A DNA stretch of 64,000 nucleotides from Symbiodinium natans (GCA_905221605.1 CAJNDS010002649.1:127001-191000); one strand, 5' to 3'; shown: positions 50,589 to 62,139, counted from the first letter of the stretch. Notes: generated from the sequence alone by a model not told the origin. Numbers and translations: made by a program.

Positions 50589-53550
50589 GTGTCTCGAGCT
50601 CCCCGAGCCTTGGCTGCTTCGCCGGCCGCTGCACCTCCAGCTCCACCTCCCCGAAGACCTGAATCCAGGACTCAGGTGGCCAAACAAGTAAGGTTGGCAT
50701 GGGTTTCCCTACTACCCCGCTCTATACTATTTTTAGGGTTTAGGGTTTTTTGGGTGTTTAGGGTTTGTCTTTGAAAACACAAAGGCTGCCTTGCGTTGCA
50801 TCCCCAGCCTCTCTTGGGTCTGAGGCATCTGGCATTGAAGATGTTCTTGCTTTATCCTAAACCCTAAACCCTAAACCCCAAACCCTAAACCCTAAACCTA
50901 AACCCTAGCCCCTAAACCCTAAACCCTAAACCCCAAACCCCCTTTCCCTTTGCCAATGTGGGCCTCCTCCAGGATGCCGGAGCTGGTGCCCAAGCTCTTG
51001 GTCAGTTGCCGGCGCTGCTTCCGAGCCCTGCGCACGAAGCGGCGCACTTGGGAGGTGGGGCCCTTTTGGGTTTTAGGGTTGAGGGTTTAGGGTTTAGGGT
51101 TTAGGCTTTAGGGTTTCGGGTTAAGGTTTTAGGTTGTTTTTTTAGGGTTTACGGATGAGGCCAGGCGACTTGGGACGTGGCTTACGGGCGTAAGGGTTTC
51201 GACTCTAACACTGGAAATCGCGGCCGAGGCTTGAGGGCTTAAGGGAGGTAGGGCCCTTTTGGGCTTTAGGGTTTAGGGATTTAGGATTGGGTTTAAGGTT
51301 TAGGGTTTAGGGTTTAGGGTTTTAGGGTTTCTTGCCCTTGGGGCTTTCTTTGCTCTAGTTGCAGGCTCAGCCGGCCTTCTCTCCAGGCGGGGGTCATCGA
51401 GGTCATCGATCCAGCCGCCCTCGCTCTGATCGCTGCCTTGGCGCAAGAGGTGAGAGAAGTGCCCGGGAAGCTCCAACCGCTTTATGCACCTCATCCTTGT
51501 AGCTTGAGGTCGTGACCCTCACTAGCCTCCCGCATGCGATGCCATGTTTGACCCCTTTCACCCCTCCGGGGCAGGCGAGGCACTTGCCTGGGATCTTGTG
51601 TCCAAGGCCTGCTCGGCATCGGCCTCCTTTCACGCGAGTTCGACATTCCTAAACCTCGGGTGCACCTCATAATGAGCATAGAATCATGAAGAGGCTTTTA
51701 GCTTGCCAGCGCAGTTCCGTGTTCCGACTGGCAACTGCTTCTTGCGGTCCTTCGCGTCTGTGGCGAAGGACACCTGGCCTCAAGCGCATCAAATCTCAGT
51801 TCTTCGGATCGCAGGCATCGACCCTGCGTCTGGGAACGAAACAAGGAAACATGAGCCGGAAGGGCCTCTTCTTTCTGCAGCAGCTGGGACATCCTTCGTG
51901 TCCTGCGAAGCTCGCCTTGCAGGAGCAAGCTCGGGGGCATGCGGGGTCTTCGACTTCCCTCGCTTTGTCGGTTCCTGAAGCCGGTACGCTTCCTTTGAAG
52001 TGGCAAGTATGAGTTTAAGATCTGTGCCCGATGTTGAAGATGGTAGGGATAGAGACTGACTGCTTCTTCAGCTTCACAAAAGAATCATTGCAGTGGGGAG
52101 CGCTGCTCCAACCCAACATATCTTTGCCCTTCAAGCCCCAAGCCGACCCAATGCCAGCCCCAATAGCCCTCATCAAACCTATCATAACCTTCACAAATCC
52201 TCAAATCCTAACAAAGCTGAAACTTTTCTGAGCCCTGGCACCACTTTTAAGCTAGACCCTTCTTCCACCTTCATTCTGCCCGAAAGTACACAGAAAAAGA
52301 TCCTGCTGCTGACCTCAGGTTCTGCTCCGTCAGGGGCAGGATGGCGGGCTGGCCTCGCCAACCCGACAGCTTCTTGATGCTTTCGGCAGGCGGCTTGAGA
52401 ATGGTTTGGGCTTTTGAAGATATTTCGAGTAGCCTTTTACTTCATCTTAATGAATATATTGTCAGTTTACGTATTTTATTCCAATGACATCTGGGGTTTA
52501 GGGGTTTCAGGACTCATGGTGCATGTAGGGCTCCAGCAACTTTGCATGCCAAGACCATCCAAAAAACGTTGCGCCTTTGGGCGTAGCCGAGGTTGGAGAT
52601 TCCAGGTCCAAACCCAGGTGACTCACTGGCAGCTGCGGATCCTTGGTCGCCTTGGATCCCGGATGGTGTGAGATGGTGTGAGGTTTTGGAGAGCTTGGGG
52701 CGTGATGGGCTTTGAGGTTTGATGTTTGGGGGTCTCTAGGGCTTTACGGCTAGGGCGCAGTCTAGAGTACGATGTAGTCGCACACAGTATAAAGTGTATA
52801 GCAACAACGTATTGTAGTGTACAATGCGGTACAGAACAAGGTAGCACAGCAGAGCACAGCCCAATCAAACATAATTTGGCAAGGAGCTTGCTACATGACA
52901 CCCCATATTGTTCGGCAGCTTAGCACCTTATGGACAAAGCCCCGAAAACCCTACACACCCACCCTCCACCCTGAAACCCGCGGCTCTTAAAGACCTTCAT
53001 GGCAAAGCAGTAGTGATTGTCCCATCCTGTATCAATCCATAACCAAAACGGCCCGTTAGGGTCTGCTCAGCATCCCGACATGCTCTTCATAAGCCAAAGG
53101 CTGACAAAGTCAAATTCAAAGGAGGCTCCATTGCTCGAGGAGGAGCAGCCTGTGGCGGCTTCGCCTTCTCCGCCTTTGGGGTTCCAGCGTCCTCGAGCTT
53201 TTCCTGGGCATGAAGGCTTTCGAGGGTTGTGGGGTTTCAGGGGCACGTTGGGGGGCATGAGCCTGACGGGGCCTTGGGTCTACAAGGCTGTGAGTAGCCG
53301 TGTCTCCATCCCCCGACGGATCACGAAGGCAAAGGCCCCGCCATAGCCCTTGCGCGCACCGCCGTCGTCGGAGCTCATGTCTGAGACGCCCTCCAAGTCC
53401 TGCGGAGGGTTCAGAGGTGCTTGGGCTTCTGAGCCGCTAACCCCCAAGTCCGATGAAGCCCGACGGTTGCCAAAACCGACGCTGACGCGTATACGAGATG
53501 GCCTGTATACGAGTGCGAATCCCAGACAGCGAGGCCTCAATGCCATAGGA
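50589..53550 (-). CDS. Cluster of candidate minus-strand exons, unrecognised gene(s)
   Basis: 53300-53470 has DLEGVSDMSSDDGGARKGYG then GAFAFVIRRG. 53100-53255 has AQEKLEDAGTPKAEKAKPPQ. 51335-51490 has LELPGHFSHLLRQGSDQSEG, GWIDDLDDPRLERRPAEPAT and RAKKAPRARN. 50945-51060 has QVRRFVRRARKQRRQLTKSL then GTSSGILEEAHIGKGKG, very basic. 50590-50680 has SWIQVFGEVELEVQRPAKQP then RLGELETQG. Heptamer arrays (50855-50940, 51075-51140, 51265-51330) separate the lower ones. 51700-52010 is open on both strands, and 52010-53000 shows no supported exon. These may continue the armadillo gene or be a separate gene downstream of it. Confidence 0.4.
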
Positions 53551-53699
53551 GGCCGCCCGCTGCTGTTCCCGAAGGGTCCACCTTCCGCCCCCGCTGGCCT
53601 CGGCTTAGTCGGCTACTACTCTAATGTTTGAAGAAGCATGAAGCATGGCCCTTAAGTTGGGGGCCCCCTCACGGTTTGGGGTCGGGATTGCCACGTCTT

Positions 53700-56600
53700 T
53701 TTCTCCCACGCATCATCTCAACAAAACTCCCGGAAACCTCGGCAAAATCTGGAGCGCAGTCCGGGCGACGCTGGAGGCCTGGGAGGCCTTGGACTCGTCG
53801 CCCGACGCGCTGCTGCCAGCCGTGGAGCCTTCGCGCGGCAGCCACTCGCCTGGGGTGCGGAGTTTCGGACTCGAAGGATTGGAAGCTCCGCGAACGGAGT
53901 CGGGGGTTTCGGGGCTGCTTGGACTTAGTCTCATGGCCACAAACGCAAACAATGGAAGTGTGTGAGATCATACATTCCGAGATTGGAACGCCGAGCCGCG
54001 TGGGTTCGTCCGCATCGAGGCCATGACGTCCGCCATCACCTTGCGCTGCGGCCGCGTCAGCGCCTTGCTCCGCGCCACGCGCACGGTGTGCGTGCGCGGG
54101 GCGAAGAGCTCGTCCACGCCGCCCTCCGAGGCGTCTTTGGCCAAGGCCGCGGGCTTCTGGCTCTCCGGGCTCGCCTTGGCCTGAACCGTGGGCTCCGGGG
54201 CCACCTTCTGGGCCTGGAGCTGCCTCTGGAGCACGAGGCCCAGGGACCTGGGGTGGCAAAACAGCCAGGAACTTAGACTACTGCTCAAGTCACCACGACA
54301 CAGGGAACCATACATCATGTCATGTACTTTCTGTCCGAAGATCTTTATTGTACCTTCATCTAAGAATCTAAGTTCTCCTTAACAGCCTTAAGAGCAGCCC
54401 AGGGGCTGCACCGCGCGCACCGGGTGCTGGATGGCGGCGGCCGCCACCTGCAGCCCCCCGGCCGCGCTGACCTGGGGCCGCAGCTGTGGGTCGCAAGCCA
54501 GGTTGTGGAGCAGCCCGCAGCCCTGCTGCTGCAGCTCCTGGCTCTCAGGCTTCGGGGGGGCTCTCCTCTCTTTCAGAAGCGGAACTAAAGACTTTGCAAG
54601 CGCGCAAGATCTTTTTTGGGGGGGAGGGTGAAAAAATCACCATCATGACAGTGATCCGCATACCTACTTGTATAGTCCCTATACCTAAACTCCCACCAAA
54701 TTCCCCAAAAGCTGCCCCCCAGCCCCTCAAAGAAAATCAGTGCCTTGGAAACTGCCTCTCCTGGCTCTGCGGATGCGCCGTCAGCGCCGCCACGGCCATC
54801 TCCAAGCCGCCCGCCTCGCAGATGGCCCGCTTGTTCTCCTCGGTTGCGGTTCAGGAACTTAAGCCAGCAGTTGTCAGCTTGTTCTCCTGGGTTGCGGGTA
54901 AGGAACTCAAGGTACCAGATATCACTATGAAAGAGTGGGAGTTGTTTGGTGATTTACTATATCTGCCGAATGCCTATATGATATATGATGTGGAAGGCTA
55001 GCTTTTCACAGCAACCCAGTCTCCGCCAGCTGCGAGGTCAGGTTGCACAGGGCCGCAACGGCCTCAAGGCAAAAACCCACATAATTCCGTCTGCTAAGCA
55101 TGAGGATTATTGGGTCATAAGTACCCATGCCCTAAACCCTAAACCCTAAACCCTACACCCTAAACCCTAAACCCTAAACCCAACACCCTCGAGGCCTGCA
55201 TGTTGACCTCCGCATCGTTCCGGTGCCGCGCCATGGCCTCACAGAGTTGCCGGATGCCGCCCTGGGCCACGATGGAGATCCTGGGATTCGAACAAGCGGG
55301 AAAAAAAAACAACACCCTTTCTTAGGGTTTAGAGTTTAGGGTTTGGGGTTTGGGGTTTAGGGATATGATAGGGGTTTTAGGGGGAAATGGGCGTGTTTTT
55401 AGGTTTTGGGGGACGGCTGCTTGCTAGGGTTTGGGAGCCAAACGTATGGGGATGTGTGTGGGTGTGGGTGTGTTTTGTGAGGGCTTTGCGGACGACTGCT
55501 TTAGACTTTTTGACAGAAGCAGCCGCAAAATGAAGGAGGGCGCCTTAAGTTCTTTAACCCTTTATCCACCTTAGATCCCGCCAAGAAGAATCCTTCAGCC
55601 AAACGGTGGCACGGTCCACTGCAACTACGGAATTTACATCCCAGAACCCAGAACTGTTCCCCCTTATACTATCAGTCCTTAATGGGGATGATAACCGGGG
55701 CCACTATAATCCCTACTAAAAGACTTTTAGTAGAACCCCAGCCCCCTGAACCCCCAAAAGGAGGCAACCCCAAAACTCTGCGGAAGGCTTGTGGGGCTCT
55801 GTGGGCGACATGAAAAAAACAGATCCTACACCCCGCCCTACAAACAGTCCTTCATAGGAGATTCACGTACCCCCTACGATTTATCCCGATTAAGGACTGT
55901 TAGTATAAGGGGGAACATCCCAACCCTAAACCCTAAACCCTGAACCCTGAACCCTAAACCCTAAACCTAAACCCGAAAAGGCTCAACCTCAAAGCCCTGC
56001 GTTCGGAGGCTCTTGTTCTCTGGAACGCCCAGCGCCAGGCTCCGGAGCACGGCGCAGGCCATGTGGGCGAGCTCGGGCTCGAAGGGGAAGCCCCTCAGGT
56101 TTTTTGGTCTTGCGGTTTAGGGTTTAGGGTTTAGGGTTTAGGGTTTAGGGTTTAGGGTTTGGGGTTTGGGGTTTGGGGTTTAGGGTTTAGGGTTTAGGGT
56201 TTAGGGTTTAGGGTTGAGGGTTTCGGAAGGAGGTAAGGGACCATATTAAGGGCCCATGAAACTACCCTTAGGCTTTTTGGTGTTTTTTAAAGCCACCTAG
56301 CTGACACGCAGGGGGCATGGCAGCTCCTTACAGGTTGTAGGGTTGCAGCAAAGGCCCAAAGACCCGAACCCCATATGGCCTAAACAGCCTTAAACTCCCC
56401 CCCCCCCCCCAAAAAAAGAAAAAAAAAAAAACAACAACAACGCTAGCAACCTTCAATTCTGGAGCCGCTTTCCTCAATCCTCATCCCTTAAACCGAGTGA
56501 GGAGGCTTCAAGGCGCCAATGACGGCCCGGATGGAGCCGGCGCGGGCCGCTCGCACCTCAGGAGTTGCCAACCTCTACAAGCTCCGATAAGCCGAAGCCA

Positions 56601-59414
56601 TGCCCAAACCCTAAGTCCTTTTTTGAACTCAGTACTGAGCCCCAAATCCTGGAACCCTAAACCCTTCGGAACTTTTAACTCTGAAGCCGGATTTTAAGCC
56701 CTCTACCTAGAGGTGTCTCGACTCAGTGTCTGGAAAGGGGGGTACAGGCACGTTGCACTCGCTCCCAAACCCAGCGCGCGCCTTGGTGTCGTGCCGGTTG
56801 GCCATGAGGTTGCACAGCGCAGCGCAGCCGTTCTCCTCAGGTGGCGCGGGGGCTCGGGTTGGGAAAGCTCTTGGGTGTTCGACTGATTTTTTATTGAGCT
56901 CGGGTCAGGGTTCGGAAATCCACACCACAATTCCATTCTTGTGCAAACGACCTGGCGCTCTTGGCCCTCAGCAGCTGTTCCTTACGAAAGGCCCTATCAT
57001 GTCGAGGCTCCTGAATCTCCAGGTCGTCGGGATACCCCAGCATGCTCTTCACCAGGAGCTCGATGCCCCCGGACTTCGTGATCATGCGGCGGTTGATGCC
57101 CCGCCTCGGGATGCCGATTCCTCGTGTGACCTCCACCCTACAGTCGGCCTCCAGCATCCAGCTATCTGACGCTCGATGGTGCGTTCTAGTCGACAAGGCG
57201 TATTCCGGGCCCGAGTCAACAGGGCCAATACTTCCGAGCGGCATTGTGAGCTGAATCTCGCCACCCTCCATCACCTCACGCCGGTTGCCCCCGATCTCAA
57301 TCGCCAGGTGCCGAAGGGAACCTGAGACAGGACATGCAGCAGTCTTTGGTTTGGGTTTTAGGGTTTAGTGCTATTAGAGCTCAGGAAAGTCGTACATGTG
57401 AAGAGTGGTGGGCATACCAGCATGCACATATCAGTGTAGAACCCCGTGTTTTGGAACGGGTATGAACGAAACTCCCATCAGTCTGTGCACAAACGTCAAA
57501 CAAAGAGCCTGCAGCAGCCGTGTGGGGGGTGGCCCTCAGGTCCCTGTGCAACGCAATGTTACCCGAAGTCTGCCGAGGCGCCCGTGCCCCACTGCTGGAT
57601 CTCCTGTGCACACAGGGACAAAAGGGTAGGGGGTGGGGGGAAGGGGCAAAGAAAGCCGGTGACTGCTGATGGCCCAAGAGAGCATGTGTAAGGGGAATGG
57701 AGCTTCGGGACTTCACACACTGAAGTTCCCGCACGCCACATTCTGAAAGAATCCAAGCCAGGCCCACTTGCCCCTGTGAGGGGATCCCGTTGATACAGGA
57801 CTCTTTTTGGTGCCTGTAAGGAGCTCGAACTCCAGGCTCTGCCAAAGCCAAGGAACGAACCCTCCCAATCCTTCAACTGTCTTAAACTCTGATAGTACAA
57901 GAACCCAACAGCCTCAAAATCCGTCTAGCAAAAACCGTCCCAGAAAACGAAGAGCGCCCAGAAGGAAAATAGCAAGATAAAAAAAACAAAATTAAACCAA
58001 CCCAAGCCAGCCCTCCCTCCCGGGAGCCCCCAAGCGCGGCCTGGCACGTGGGGAAGGCGTCCATGGCCTCCAGCGGCCACATGGGGGGGTTTACGACTGT
58101 TAGGGCCACCTTATTGGGGTCCTTATTTTGGGGGACTATGTAAGGGGTCCCCCATTTTTCGTAAACCCCCACATGCTTCCGGGGTGTTGAGGGCCCAGGG
58201 CCCGAAATTCGCAACATCTGAGGCAGGAGGCGTACAGAATCCGCCCGATGCCGCCCGCATGCGCGATGGCCACCGAGTTGGTGTCCTCCGCACGAACCCC
58301 AGCAGGCGTGCGGTTGTCACAGGCTGCGTTCTTTGGGCAGATTTCCGGTTCCAGGGGCAGCTTTGAGGTTTCTGCAGCCACTCTCTGCACCGCCGGCTCC
58401 ACGCTAGTGCACCCAGCCAGGCAACACCCCACCCCTGCATCAAAGGGGAACCTTGTTTAGGGTTTCGGGTTTAGGGTCAGGGTTTAGGGTTTATGGTTGG
58501 AGGCTTCAGAGGGTTTGGGAATCAAAGCCTTACTGGCCCGAAAGCCCCAACTGCCGAGTTGGCCTTCTCTGGGTTGTCGGCCCTGAAGCACGACAGGGCA
58601 TAGAGGCAGCCGCAGCCGTGAGTCTGCCTAAAGCTGAGCCATTCGAACTGTCTATGCAATTAGGGAGGGGATTGCACTACAACCTCTAAAGTGCTTCTTT
58701 CGCCTGCACTTGTGCTACAAGTCTGTCCGTTGTGGTTGTGTGTTTAGGAAGTGCCCCTTAGAGCTTCCGGGGAGAGCTTCTGCACCGAGCAGCAGTGCCA
58801 CGCTGCTCGTGTGGGACGTCATCGCCTTAACGATGTCCTGTCTTGCAGGGTGCTGATGGTGGTGGGCAGCTTGCAGCGGCTTTTTTGTCTCTTGAAGGCA
58901 AGCCCCAGCTATTAGGGCTTATTTTGGGTTTAGGGTTTAGGGTTCAGGGTTTAAGGTTTAGGGTTTAGGGCTTAGGGTTTAGGGCTTAGGGCTTAGGGTT
59001 TAGGGTTTAGGGTCAGCCTGCCTGGTAGCCCACGGAAACCGCAAATGTCCAAAGGTCTCTCTTCCAGTCCTTGATGCCCTTCAGCTGGGAGACGATCTGC
59101 CGCGACCTGAGTTTCTGACTCCCCGGGCGTTTGTTGTCAGGGAATGTGCGGAGTTCAGGATGTTTAGAATCGTGGCCCCTATACCCTGCTACAGTTGTGC
59201 ATCCGCCGAAACCCTACCAGTTACCACAACCAAACCTCAACTTAACGAAACCTTCCCAGTGTCTGAGGCCCTTCTCCAACTCTACAACCAAACCTTAACT
59301 TAACGCAACCCCCCGCCCTCCACCCTCTTCAGCCCGAACTCGCCTCAAACAGCCGAGGCACTCCGCCACGTCGCTCACGAACTCGAAGATGAGGGCCAAG
59401 GTCCCGGTGGCCAC
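53700..59414 (-). CDS. Armadillo-repeat-like protein, many small exons
   Basis: At least ten minus-strand islands carry armadillo-like helices, about one repeat per exon. Examples in transcript order: 59342-59414 VATGTLALIFEFVSDVAECL; 58535-58625 GCGCLYALSCFRADNPEKAN; 58200-58296 EDTNSVAIAHAGGIGRILYA; 57015-57104 GINRRMITKSGGIELLVKSM; 56756-56850 ENGCAALCNLMANRHDTKAR; 56508-56575 TPEVRAARAGSIRAVIGALK; 56015-56098 LAHMACAVLRSLALGVPENK; 55190-55280 ISIVAQGGIRQLCEAMARHR; 55010-55075 EAVAALCNLTSQLAETGLL; 54716-54850 ENKRAICEAGGLEMAVAALT; 54395-54545 QQGCGLLHNLACDPQLRPQV. The AxxGGIxxL and CxALxNL patterns are typical of ARM repeats, which act as protein-binding solenoids. A non-repeat C-terminal part may follow (53955-54252, AQKVAPEPTVQAKASPESQK; 53700-53890, WLPREGSTAGSSASGDESKA). 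Junctions not solved; one gene is assumed from order and strand. Confidence 0.6.
55120..55185 (-). repeat. CCCTAAA array between armadillo exons
   Basis: Near-perfect heptamers between the exon islands at 55010-55075 and 55190-55280. It would be intronic, like the arrays at 55925-55970 and 56114-56222 in the same gene. Confidence 0.85.
55649..55920. mobile_element. Two family A elements, about 90 bp apart
   Basis: 55649-55740 (GTTCCCCCTTATACTATCAG, TCCTTAATGGGGATGATAAC, decayed right end) and 55833-55921 (decayed left end, then GATTAAGGACTGTTAGTATA, AGGGGGAACATCCCAA). One has a good left half and the other a good right half, so a single element split by an insertion is an alternative reading. 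Confidence 0.7.
58078..58172. mobile_element. Family H element between armadillo exons
   Basis: CACATGGGGGGGTTTACGAC and TTTTCGTAAACCCCCACATG are inverted termini. The interior TTATTGGGGTCCTTATTTTG is the family signature. It would be intronic in the minus-strand armadillo gene. Confidence 0.85.
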
Positions 59415-59419
59415 CTGAG

Positions 59420-59772
59420 GACCATCAGAATTCGTAGGGCACAGGGCTTCTAGGGCATAGGGCTCGTCGGGTTCATAGAGCTGTATGGTCTTTGGCTGGG
59501 CTTAGAGTTTAAGAGTGCAGGGTTTAGAGAGCAGGGCCTAGGGTGTAGAGCTATGGAGGGGGGGGAGTACCTTGGTATCGCTCACACACGCCGCAAACCA
59601 GGAGGAGTGGTTTGATCTCATGTGGCTATATCTACAGAGCAGGAGATGTGGAAACCCCCATTTTCAGAAGATCGGGCCGTCGGTGGGTTGTACTACATAG
59701 AGCTCAGGAGCATCATGCAAGCTGAGTATCGGACATTTTCACTCGTGGCATGCAAGTGTGCAGAATCAGATC
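59420..59772. other. Spacer between armadillo-like and caspase-like genes
   Basis: Contains AGGGCTTC/TAGAGGGC-type short repeats and no supported coding sequence. It lies 3' of the caspase-like stop and 5' of the first visible armadillo exon, so transcription start or trans-splice acceptor signals for the latter may be here. None could be identified. Confidence 0.4.
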
Positions 59773-61130
59773 CTATTGCCATTCCTCCATGAAAAGCCTG
59801 ATTTCGCGGGACACTGCGTCGCTGGAGGAAGAATGCCTCAAGACTTGCATGATCCCAGGCCAGAGTGCCTCGTCGGCCACGTCGACATTGCTGCGTTCGC
59901 CACGTACGTGCACGGTTAGTGTGAGCTCCAACAGGAGGTTTACAAAGCCTGCGTGCTCCCGGATGCTCGGGAAATGGGCCAACGCCTCCAGCACAAACTG
60001 CCGCAGCGTCGGGAGTTTCAGCTGGTGCATGGCACTATTCAGGCCCACCTCGTCCTCCCCCTCCGCGTCTGCCTTCCTCCCCTCATTCTCCCAAGCCCTG
60101 GTCTGATCTTGCCAGCCTTGTCTTCTAGGAGGAGACGCTGGCAAGAAAAGAGGAACAGGAGGAAGACACTCAGATATTCAAATACCCCAGGTTCGGGGGA
60201 AGAAACTCGGATATTCGGATACCCCGGGTACTGTACTGGGAAAAGCTTGGCCGGAGGGAGTTTTGTCTGGAGGTGTTCCCGAATATTTAAAAAAATCCGG
60301 CAGAGACAATGCCAAGGGGCTCCTTCCTTGGAGACGGATGACGAGGCCGGAGCACAATTCCACAGTTCGCCCACCTCGGCGGTAGAAGGCTGGGAGCTGT
60401 AAGCTGTCATGACGGCCATCACCACTCAACGTTATGCTGCAGCCCGTTTCGTGTTGGTGTCCCTCTCCCGCGCACGCCACTTGGGACAGGACGAAGAAGC
60501 CGGCAAACTCGGCACCCCAACTCTCGCAGCGGGCAGCAGCTTGGTATATCCAGTCAGGCCTCTTCTTGCTAACCCCCTCAAGCCAGGCGTGGGACTCACA
60601 GCAATCGGAAATCAGCACAAACTTCCTGTGCGGATCCGCAGAACGATTGCGCCAGCAATCCCAGAGGCTCGACAAGGAATCCAGTGTCATCTTGCCGTCC
60701 GCGAAGGTCCAATCGCCAGACAGGTTTTCTCCGTGCCCTGCGAAAATCAGGACAAGGTCTCCCGCCGACTGCTGAAACAGATCCATGATAGCCGTGTGGG
60801 CGGTCTCTAACTCCAAGCCGACGGTGCTGCAGAGGACTCGCACCACGCAGCCCTGCCACCGAAAAAACTTCTCCCACATTGACACGGACGCAACCACTTC
60901 GTGTCCTTCGTCTCCTTCGCTGCCCAAGATCAATACGTTGACCACGCGTCCTGGGTCGCGTCTATGGACCAGACTGTCCACATCTGATGGTTGAGCCGGG
61001 ACCGCCCGAATACTAACCTGATGGGGGCAGGCTACTCTCAAGAAAACTGCACCTAGTACGAGAAGCCTAGGGCCAAGGGCTCAGAAAAAGAAACACTCAC
61101 GGCTCCCGGAATTTCGAGATCCGCGCCCAT
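59773..61130 (-). CDS. Caspase-like (clan CD, C14-type) cysteine protease, three exons
   Basis: Exon 1 is 61130-61101 (ATG start, MGADLEIPGA). A canonical 83-bp intron (GTGAGT ... CATCAG, 61018-61100) joins it in frame to exon 2, from 61017. Exon 2 carries VNVLILGSEGDEG (strand 1), then DLVLIFAGHGENLSG with the catalytic His (residue about 105) and KFVLISDCCESHAWLEG with the catalytic Cys (about 150; the D-x-C-x-S pattern of caspase/metacaspase folds, though the usual Gly after S is His), then GFFVLSQVACAGE. Exon 2 ends near 60295. Exon 3 (60137-59773) follows TTCTTGCCAG and reads VGLNSAMHQLKLPTLRQFVL, REHAGFVNLLLELTLTVHVR and MQVLRHSSSSDAVSREIRLF to MEEWQ and TAG. The protein is about 370 aa. 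Metacaspase-type enzymes act in protein turnover and stress or death responses; the role here is unknown. Confidence 0.7.
60138..60294 (-). mobile_element. Probable introner in the caspase-like gene, family F
   Basis: Contains repeated GGTATCCGAATATCCGAGTT and GGTATTTGAATATCTGAGTG motifs, and opposing AAATATTCGGGAAC. It ends in a pyrimidine-rich CTCTTTTCTTGCCAG before exon 3. The donor is not clear. Only one copy recognised in the window. Confidence 0.5.
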
Positions 61131-61142
61131 GATTGCAGGACC

Positions 61143-61560
61143 TTACGGCCCCACCTCCTTCACTGGGTAGGCACTCACATCCAAAAGCTGCTCGCAGAGC
61201 AGCTCGTACTTCTTCTCTCCCCCCGAACGCAACATGCGCGACCACTTGGCTAGGACCTTCGCCACCAGAAGCACAGCCCGCTCATTCTGAAAGCTCATTA
61301 ACTTGATCATCCTCTCGTCCTCGTGGATCTCTGCGATGACGTGTGCGATGGGAATCTCCACCTGCAGCTTGCTGCGCGGGACCCCCAAGTGCAAGAAGAC
61401 CAGATTCGAAATGTACCGATGGATCTGGTCCGCAGGTGCTGGGCGGAAGACGGACCGAGCGGCCTTGCCGTCCTCCTTGCTGCGGCACGGGAAGTTGGCA
61501 CACCGCGCCGAGGCGTAGACCACCACCTCCTTGGGAACCCGGTGAACCGAAACTGGGCCC
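61143..61560 (-). CDS. Exon just upstream of the caspase-like gene; unrecognised
   Basis: The minus strand reads EVVVYASARCANFPCRSKED, ADQIHRYISNLVFLHLGVPR, KLQVEIPIAHVIAEIHEDER and LVAKVLAKWSRMLRSGGEKK, helical towards the end, with TAA at 61143. The stop is only 12 bp before the ATG of the caspase-like frame. An alternative is that this exon ends at a GTGAGT after EQLLD and is spliced into the caspase-like gene. The upstream edge is uncertain. Confidence 0.5.
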
Positions 61561-61789
61561 CCAATGTAAAAAAAAGCATATACCCCGTTTTTTGCATCTG
61601 GCCTCGCAGAAGGCAGCAAAAGCCCCCTGATACGAAGCCTAACCAAAAAAAGGCAGCGGACACAGCCCTAAAATGGGCACTTCTCTGAAGAAGGTCCTGA
61701 TCCTCTTGTTTTTGTAAGGCGGCCCATTTGATTTAGGGTATCCAAAAGACACCCATATGTTCAAATAGAAAAGAACCTTGTTTTCCAGG

Positions 61790-61877
61790 CTGCCCTGAAA
61801 AAACCCTCTGAAAAATATTCCTGAACAGGATCCTCTTCAGCCCAAGAAGGGAAAAAGTTAAATGTCCAAGGGCCCCT
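61790..61877. mobile_element. Family D element
   Basis: CTGCCCTGAAAAAACCCTCT, GAAAAATATTCCTGAACAGG, ATCCTCTTCAGCCCAAGAAG and TAAATGTCCAAGGGCCCC follow the family D order. It is followed by short CCCTAAA runs (61877-61890, 61990-62030) around a small unique island. Confidence 0.75.
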
Positions 61878-62139
61878 AAACCCTAAACCCTTTTGCAGCA
61901 GGCTTGCGTGAGTCCTCGCCTAGATCAGGCTATCGCTCTCCGAGCTGACAGCACTAACTTTTGCATCCAGGTCTGACAGCACGAACTGAAACCCTAAACC
62001 CTAAACCCTAAACCCCAAACCCTAAACCCTGAAAACCCGTTTTGCTAGACCCCAAAGGTTTTGGGGGGTGGCCCAAGGCTCGGCTTCTGGGTTGAGGAGA
62101 CTCCCGAAGTCCTCCAAGCTCAGCACCTGAAAGACATCA

